Shown here: positions 59,486-64,000 of the stretch, one piece after another
Layout of the letters: each line of letters starts with the position of its first letter
Numbering within the stretch: the first letter of the stretch is position 1
Source: Tretioscincus oriximinensis
Lineage: Eukaryota > Chordata > Lepidosauria > Squamata > Gymnophthalmidae
Assembly (NCBI GenBank): GCA_022410635.1
Contig: JAJVDF010000301.1
Coordinates: 319,848 to 383,847 of the forward strand
DNA: 64,000 nt
Direction: 5' to 3'
Made by a program: the position numbers and the translations under genes
The notes under the pieces: generated by a model
Told to the model about the DNA's origin: nothing
The model's input: the letters and a program-made list of their open reading frames with translations, nothing else
Databases searched by the model: none

Positions 59486-59505
59486 GGGGATGGGTGGGGG
59501 GTGGG
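59486..59505 (+). other. G-quadruplex motif in L1 3' UTR (second copy)
   Basis: Runs of 4, 3, 6 and 3 Gs with loops of 2, 1 and 1 bases. It corresponds in position to the motif at 13110-13133. Confidence 0.8.
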
Positions 59506-59690
59506 ATGGTGTTATATATATATATAATGTATGTATGTAAGAAATAATGGATGGTACGTATATTATGTTTGACAATTTTTTATTATCCAGTGATGTAACT
59601 GTACTACTACTATTATTTCTTGTTTTTTTCTGTTGGCTAATGTGTTATTCTTTCCAATAAATTTTTTTTAAAAAAAATCCAAAGCAAACC

Positions 59691-60090
59691 CAAACAACTC
59701 CTTTAATGTGTTTTGTTTACAACATATTACTACAAGAATATTTTTACAGAAACATTGCTCCAGTACTTCTGAATGACATGCTAATGCTGCCTCAAAATTA
59801 CAGAGAACATATTCATTATGTTATGAACACCAAAGAGTATAAAATTGGCTTTTGAGAACAAAACAGTACTGGCTGAATTGAAGGCTCGATATTACCATTT
59901 TCTTCTGGATTTTTTTTTGGGGGGGACCTGGAGCCAGAATAACCATTTATCATTTCCTTGGTGATACTGGTTGTAGGCACATACCCTATTCCTGTACACC
60001 AACACCAACACATAATATGACTGAATAGAAGAATACTACCATTTATTTATTGCATTTGAGAAAAGGAAACATTTGCATCTCAATTGGGAT
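59691..60090. other. Intronic sequence, no recognised element
   Basis: AT-rich. Nothing identified. Confidence 0.5.
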
Positions 60091-60300
60091 GGAAGAGGAG
60101 GGGGGGAAGGAGAAGGAAGAGGAGAAGGAGAAGGAGAAGGAAGAGGAGAAGGAGAAGGAGAAGGAAAAGAAGGAGGAGAAGGAGGAAAAGAAGGAGGAAG
60201 AGATGGAAGAAGAGAAGGAGAAGGAGGAGGAGGAGACCAGGGGAAATTTTATAATAGAAAAAAAAGAAAAAAAGAAGAAAAAGAAAAAGAAGAGTAAGAA
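60091..60300 (+). repeat. Polypurine tract, (GGAGAA)n-like microsatellite
   Basis: 60091-60203 contains no pyrimidine at all (113 bases), and purine-rich sequence with few interruptions continues to about 60300. Units are GGAGAA, GGAAGA and GGAAAAG. Open frames over it (poly Glu/Lys on one strand, poly Ser/Phe on the other) are artefacts. Confidence 0.95.
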
Positions 60301-60304
60301 TTGA

Positions 60305-60362
60305 GTTTTTATACCCTGCTCTTTTCCAGAGTGGCTTACAGGGTTAATTTTCACCCAAAGGC
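60305..60362 (+). repeat. Short retroposon fragment next to the polypurine tract
   Basis: GTTTTTATACCCTGCTCTTT then GAGTGGCTTACAGGGTTAAT is a diverged copy of the segment at 41775-41855. A purine-rich run commonly precedes this family in reptile genomes, so the tract may have grown from its head. Confidence 0.55.
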
Positions 60363-61099
60363 TTACATCTTATTCTATCTTTCCCATCATGTTAATGATG
60401 GTACTCATTTATCTAATTGAAATGCAGATTACAAATTTGTATCTCTTTTGAATAGCTGAATTGGATAGAGCTGCAGGCTAGTAGAAGGTGCTCACCCTCC
60501 CCATGTCCAACACAGGGCTTCAAAACCCATCTCCTAGATGAAATACAGTCTCCTTAGTGACTGAGCCATTCATGTCTACATCTAGAATCAAAGTTGTTTT
60601 AAACTGTTTTATTGTTCTCTCAAACTCTGTGTCTACTGTTTTTTTCTTGGAACGCAAGAGCAATTTGCTATCAGGATTGTTTCAGTGCAGTTAATAGCCT
60701 TACTGACTGACAATAGAGTATGCTATGAGGACTAGAGTCACTTCTATAAATCACTTCTATGTCTCCTCAGTAATGCCATCCAATTCATGTACATAATTAG
60801 TGCTTCCAAAACATTGTATGAAATGAAATCTTATATGAAAAATAGTAAGCATATTTTTCATCCTATTATATTACTCTGGTTGAATAGCTATGATAATAGT
60901 CAATACCCTTTATTTGGCAGCCACACACACACACACCCACAGAGAGAGAGAGAGAGAAGAAAGTGAGCAATGTATAGGATAAATTTCCAAGACTTTGCCA
61001 AGCACGCCTGACCTTCCATGAATGAAATAGCTGACAAGCTAGTCACGGCTGCCACCTCTCTGGCATAAGCATCCAACACAATTGCTGACATAGGCCCTA
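60363..61099. other. Intronic sequence with CA/GA microsatellite
   Basis: AT-rich. ACACACACACACACCC followed by an AGAGAGAGAGAGAG run lies at about 60921-60958. Nothing else identified. Confidence 0.6.
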
Positions 61100-61470
61100 A
61101 TCCCATGCAAGTTTACAGCCCAGAATATAAAGTTATTCTGGACTATAAGCCATTGTACCCTGTCCCCACTAACTTCATTCAATGCAAGACAGCAGTGCCC
61201 TACTCGCAAGGAGCATGCCACCATGGCAACATCTGGCACAGCTGGAACCTCATTGGCTGCTGGAACAAAATCCCACCCCAGCAGTGTGGAGGTCTCTCGT
61301 CGGTATCACCACAAGGGCTTGGAAATAGTTCCCAGAGCCTCTTCTGTGCAATCAGCACAGATGGCCCACCAGTTTGTGGGGTGGGCCAAAGATAATGTTG
61401 CTTCCACTTTGGTGGAAGGCATGAATGGGGATGTGGCCATAGAATGAGGGGATGCTTGTGCATTAGAAAC
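61100..61470. other. Unclassified moderately GC-rich segment
   Basis: A block of balanced composition with overlapping open frames on both strands (for example 61223-61447 plus, 61200-61472 minus). None resembles a known domain, and there is no splice support. It ends where a CR1 relic begins, so it may be an inserted or older element. Confidence 0.35.
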
Positions 61471-61477
61471 AATGGGA

Positions 61478-61632
61478 AGAAACTGCATTGAAGTATCTAC
61501 AGATTAGACATTAAAAATCAATGAGTAGGTAGATTACCATGGGAGGAGGAGAGGTCCCTTTTGATGGAAGTCTTCCTGCAGGGGCTAAGCAACCATCTGT
61601 TTGGGACTGTTAAATGAATGCTCCATTGAGCA
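61478..61632 (+). repeat. CR1 LINE 3' end relic
   Basis: GAAACTGCATTGAAGTATCT, AGATTAGACATTAAAAATCA, TGATGGAAGTCTTCCTGCAG and TGAATGCTCCATTGAGCAAG match the end of the CR1 ORF2 and 3' UTR (compare 50025-50205). Old and frameshifted. Confidence 0.8.
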
Positions 61633-64000
61633 AGATTTTATTATTATAAAATATTTCCTCTCTTTAAAAAATCCCACAAATCATGCATCCATGTATATTC
61701 AACTCCCCAAAGTAGATTCTAGCACTATGAGCAANCAATTTAATTTCCAAATATTAGTACCTCAAGCCATGCCAAATTAATTTCTCCTGCTCCCATTCAC
61801 TGGTCAGTAATATAATTTCTTTGATTAATGTAACCGAACAAACAGTCTAAACTGCTAATGCAGTAGCATTTACTTTACAGGAGTGGCAACATCAGTATTG
61901 TGTAAAATGTTTACTGTCAGCATTCATCAGTATTAACTATTTATAAAAGAAATCTTTGTCCCTTAAGGATCTATGATCAGTCTAATATAACACAAAACTT
62001 ATCTCAAATAACAGTAATTCCAGTAGTCTAAATGGAAGACCCCGAACAGCACTACACCATTCTGTTTGCATTCTACCAATTAGCAACTGATCCTTGGCTA
62101 TCTAAATTTCTCAAGCAATAATCACTAGAAGTCAGATCATGAGGCACCAAAATCAGTGAGAACCATTTATTTATTTAAAAATGAATATTAATGTTAAAGC
62201 AGTATTTTTAATCATACAAGGCCTACATTTCCCCACAAATAATTGCTTCTAAAATTATATTTCATTTTTTCAATTTATCTATGCATCCTTCATAAAACTC
62301 CTCCACGAATTATACGAGTATTACAAGCTTTCTTTGTACAGGCCTCAGTACTATGTTTAGAGATCTATTGAAATGCATCTGATGTGTTGTATACATTAGA
62401 TGCATTGCATTGTATAACAGATCCCTAAAATGCCCTGTGGTGAAAGGGGTATTATAAATAAACCTTGTTATTATTGGACCTGTGCAAATAAGGTCTTGTA
62501 TGCCAGAGTATTTTATAAGATATGAAATATAAGACACAAAATATATTATTATATGGTAAGGAGAAGTTCTAGTAAGCTGTTCAACAAAAATAGGTGCTGA
62601 CATATATTACGATTTTGTCGACAATTTCAAAGCGGTTGCTAGCTTTGTGTATAAACATATGTGAAGTGTATAAGATGGCATGAATACTGATCAAATTGCA
62701 TTCTTTCAGATATAATAAAACAATGGCTCCCAAAGCTTATACACAAAGAAACTTCTGTACAAAGCTTAATAATTTGACTTCTGCCTGCATTTAGACACAT
62801 GTAAAATTACATTTTGAATGATTTGAAACATTGTTAAACGATAACACTTTGACTTGGCTAAGCAGGTAAATATTTCCTATAGCAGATTAAAGCTTGTCTA
62901 TCATATTAGAAAAAGATTGCAATCAAATAGCAGATTGGCATTCAATCTCACAGATACTCTGATCACCATGGTCATGTCTTAAGTACATCTGATGGGTCAT
63001 AGTTTGAGCACACACAGAGGTGCCATAATCCAGCCCCCCTAATAGTGGAAGTTTATGTAGCAACTCCACTCCTCATCCAAACAAAATCCAAGCATTCCCT
63101 CCCCTATTCAAACCTAGCCAACACTGCCACAAAAATCACAGATTTTGCCTTTTTGACCAGGACACTGTAGATTGTCCAAGACATCCATGGGACCTTTATG
63201 CTCGCATGCTTCTGCACCAAATAGAAACATTTAACATTTCAACCTTCCCAGAACAAAACTTCACCAGTTCCTCCAGAATATTAATATAAGAACTTGGTAA
63301 AGAAATGTTGCTTGTATTCGAACTCAACCAGTTATTGAACCTTATTTTAAATCTCTTATCATTTCAACAGAAGTAGCGTATAAATGTATGCTCAGTTATC
63401 TGCCCTAAGTAGCTACTTCTCCGGATAGACAACAGAAAGGACACATATAAACACCACCAATTTCCTGTTGACTAACATATTAAGGGACAAGTAGCTTCTG
63501 TGGCCCAAGTCTAAATTGTCCTTTGCGTCGTTATCAAAATATCATGGAAAGTACTGCATCTAGGAAATATTTTGGGTCAATTTAATAGGCCAGAAGTAGC
63601 AAAACATAATAACCAATTCAGTTGGTGAGGAAAGAGTTCCTATAGTACATTTTGATTAAATCTAGACAGTTTAGCAACAATCCAGCAGTAAAGCATCTGC
63701 TTTTCATTTGCCTGTTATAGTCAGCAGAAACTGAACTCAGCCCAAGGGCATCTTCACTTTTTACCATGGATTTTTGTTTGTTCTTCAGAAGTACTAATTT
63801 CTTCCTCAGAGATTACATTAAAAGAGATACTAAAAGAACTCAAAGAATTGAAACTAAAAGCTGTTATATTGTAACATAGGTGTCTTCATACATTTGAGGA
63901 TAGATGATGTACAGCCAAACTGTTACTTCCTTCAAGAGTTCCTGTATTTCAGAAATCCAGCTTACTTTCTTAGTTCACTTTCTTGAGAGGACCACTAACA
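61633..64000. other. Intronic sequence, no recognised element
   Basis: AT-rich to the right edge. 63000-63260 is slightly richer in C and may be an old LINE relic. I see no exon, RNA gene or named repeat. Confidence 0.45.

Larger units (their letters stand above)
58795..59676 (+). pseudogene. L1 LINE 3' end, interrupted by a hAT element
   Basis: The L1 part is 58795-58841 plus 59445-59676. GTTGGGGAGGACCCGAACTC is the end of ORF2 (compare GTTGGGGAGCCCCTGAAC at 13024), then come the stop region, a G-rich 3' UTR (59486-59505), TGTTATATATATATA, AATAAA and a poly(A) run. A perfect 14-bp duplication ATCCAAAGCAAACC flanks the whole unit (58781-58794 and 59677-59690), proving target-primed insertion as one piece before the hAT element landed in it. 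Confidence 0.92.

Noticed and set aside
60043..60354. Open frames of 74-103 codons over the polypurine tract on both strands
   Set aside because: They are Glu/Lys- or Ser/Phe-repeat translations of a microsatellite with no start context, domain or splice support.
61200..61472. Possible processed pseudogene in the 61.1-61.5 kb block
   Set aside because: I could not match either strand to a known protein; no poly(A) or target duplication is visible, so I only list it as unclassified.
1..64000. CRISPR arrays, bacterial operons, tRNA or rRNA genes
   Set aside because: No regularly spaced repeats, ribosome-binding sites, tRNA cloverleaf with A and B boxes, or rRNA sequence was seen; the window is vertebrate intronic DNA.

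Overview
The window is intronic DNA of a vertebrate protein-coding gene read from the minus strand. Three exons are recognisable and join in frame: 44181-43926, 1102-1015 and 581-1 (running off the left edge). Together they encode the conserved middle part of ZNF608, a zinc-finger nuclear regulator of the ZNF608/ZNF609 (Drosophila scribbler/brakeless) family. They include a C2H2 finger whose flanks fit ZNF608 rather than ZNF609. All three visible splice junctions have GT donors or AG acceptors in the right phase. The complete introns are 42.8 kb (1103-43925) and 433 bp (582-1014); 44182-64000 is part of the next intron upstream. No other host gene is visible.

The repeats point to a non-avian sauropsid, most likely a lepidosaur (lizard, snake or tuatara). 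There are CR1 LINEs with the 8-bp ATTCTATG-type terminal repeat, a second CR1-like LINE, L2-like retroposons ending in a TATAGGGCGGGGTATAAATAAATAAA-like tail, two L1 3' ends, several hAT-type non-autonomous elements with 8-bp target duplications, a mariner-type MITE, and short foldback elements resembling Penelope-like (PLE) terminal repeats. The species is inferred, not shown.

Layout from left to right: exons and the short intron (1-1102); AT-rich intron with a LINE fragment, a hAT-like MITE and an L1 3' end (1103-13290); a possible conserved non-coding block (15.1-15.9 kb); a PLE relic with a complete hammerhead core split by a hAT element (16.0-16.35 kb); a LINE broken by a PLE foldback and a 956-bp GC-rich insertion that carries a perfect oestrogen-response-element palindrome (19.1-22.1 kb); minus-strand LINEs (23.2-26.2 and 33.7-35.0 kb); a 201-bp mariner MITE (29.2 kb); a GC-rich hAT element (42.4 kb); the upstream exon (43.9-44.2 kb); a PLE foldback with a perfect 53-bp inverted repeat (45.7 kb); an almost complete but frameshifted CR1 with esterase-type ORF1 and EN-RT ORF2 (46.4-50.3 kb); two foldback-bearing hAT elements at 53.1 and 58.8 kb, the second nested in an L1; and a polypurine tract (60.1 kb).

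The most interesting signals are the hammerhead motifs in the PLE-like relics, the long foldbacks, the ERE/YY1 palindrome, and a G-quadruplex motif shared by the two L1 3' UTRs. Scattered single Ns look like masked heterozygous sites: both Ns inside coding exons fall at third codon positions.
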